Shown here piece after piece: positions 5,255 through 5,450 of a stretch of DNA of 5,450 nucleotides; position 1 is the stretch's first letter, and each line of letters starts with the position of its first letter. A model generated the notes under the pieces. That model was not told where the DNA came from. It did no database searches and worked only from the letters and a program-made list of their open reading frames with translations. The stretch is from Rhodobacteraceae bacterium UBA2553 (lineage in GTDB: Bacteria; Pseudomonadota; Alphaproteobacteria; Rhodobacterales; Rhodobacteraceae), in NCBI GenBank assembly GCA_002340515.1, contig DDMF01000167.1, positions 2,381 through 7,830 of the forward strand, in the 5' to 3' direction. A program made the translations under genes and the position numbers.

Positions 5255-5450
5255 TCAGCGCGGGCGTTTTTCAAAGATCAACATCAGGTTATTTGCAGGC
5301 ATTTCGAGGCGGTTCAAACAGGCAAAACCGTGCTGGTCCGCCGTCGCCTCGACCGTTTCGACATCTTTATAGCCAATGTCGGGATCCTGCGAGGTAAGCG
5401 ATTGGTGGAACCTGCGGTCACCATCGGACCGAAACCCGCCGCCGGACCTG
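5255..5450 (-). CDS. DUF938-family methyltransferase-like protein, C-terminal fragment (enters from the right edge)
   Basis: The last 65 codons are present, ending at TGA 5255-5257. The translation contains FRSDGDRRFHQSL, SQDPDIGYKDVE and, near the end, EMPANNLMLIFEKR. The pattern of a short F-x-x-[DG]-G segment, 'DP-x-x-G-x-[KR]-D' and the terminal 'EMPANNL-x-L-x-F' is what I know from DUF938 proteins, a class I SAM methyltransferase-like family of uncertain substrate. The SAM-binding core lies outside the window. The stop is 193 bases before the next gene on the same strand, with the hairpin element in between, so the two genes may be transcribed separately. Confidence 0.8.
   Translation of the reverse strand, partial: RSGGGFRSDGDRRFHQSLTSQDPDIGYKDVETVEATADQHGFACLNRLEMPANNLMLIFEKRPR

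Noticed and set aside
5071..5397. Open frames on both strands in the 5062-5254 spacer and over the DUF938-like end
   Set aside because: They run through the hairpin element or antisense to the recognised C-terminus and show no protein family character.

Overview
The window looks like chromosomal DNA of an alphaproteobacterium, most likely a marine Rhodobacteraceae (Roseobacter-group) species. The evidence is the atpH-atpA-atpG gene order without F0 genes, the close match of two flanking methyltransferase genes to families I know from that group, a short hairpin/'CCCGGGATATTTT' element of a kind I recall at gene ends in those genomes, and an RTX-like acidic protein gene. This taxonomic call rests on recalled family features, not on a search.

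Layout. Positions 1-2197 (minus strand) hold the promoter-proximal part of the F1 ATP synthase operon: atpH (delta, GTG start at 2197), atpA (alpha, complete, 512 aa) and the first 28 codons of atpG (gamma), which leaves the window at base 1. The genes are tightly coupled: TAATG overlap between atpH and atpA, 14 bases between atpA and atpG. Positions 2198-2785 are a 588-base intergenic region between atpH and a divergent gene. It carries a plausible minus-strand promoter for the atp operon, several inverted repeats, and an 11-base direct repeat containing the palindrome CAAATTTG just upstream of the plus-strand gene.

Positions 2786-4204 (plus strand) form one continuous reading frame for a 472-codon RTX-like (haemolysin-type calcium-binding repeat) protein, broken by a single in-frame TAA at 3389-3391. 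Protein-like sequence continues in the same frame on both sides, so this is one gene with a nonsense codon (pseudogene, sequencing error or, less likely, readthrough), not two genes. The protein has a hydrophobic N-terminus, an acidic stretch, and two apparently homologous modules; the second contains six glycine/aspartate-rich units of 16-21 residues.

Positions 4294-5061 (minus strand) encode a complete class I SAM-dependent methyltransferase-like protein, facing the RTX-like gene tail to tail across an 89-base gap. Positions 5255-5450 (minus strand) are the C-terminal end of a DUF938-family methyltransferase-like protein that enters from the right edge. The spacer between these two genes holds the repeat element with two small hairpins.

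The two ends are conserved cellular functions (energy conversion; probable methyl transfer), while the RTX-like gene is accessory, looks less GC-rich than the methyltransferase genes, and sits in the spacer in front of the atp operon. I see no RNA gene, CRISPR array, transposase or attachment site. The best candidate for something unusual is the interrupted RTX-like gene and its irregular repeat architecture; I do not see a wholly new multi-gene system.
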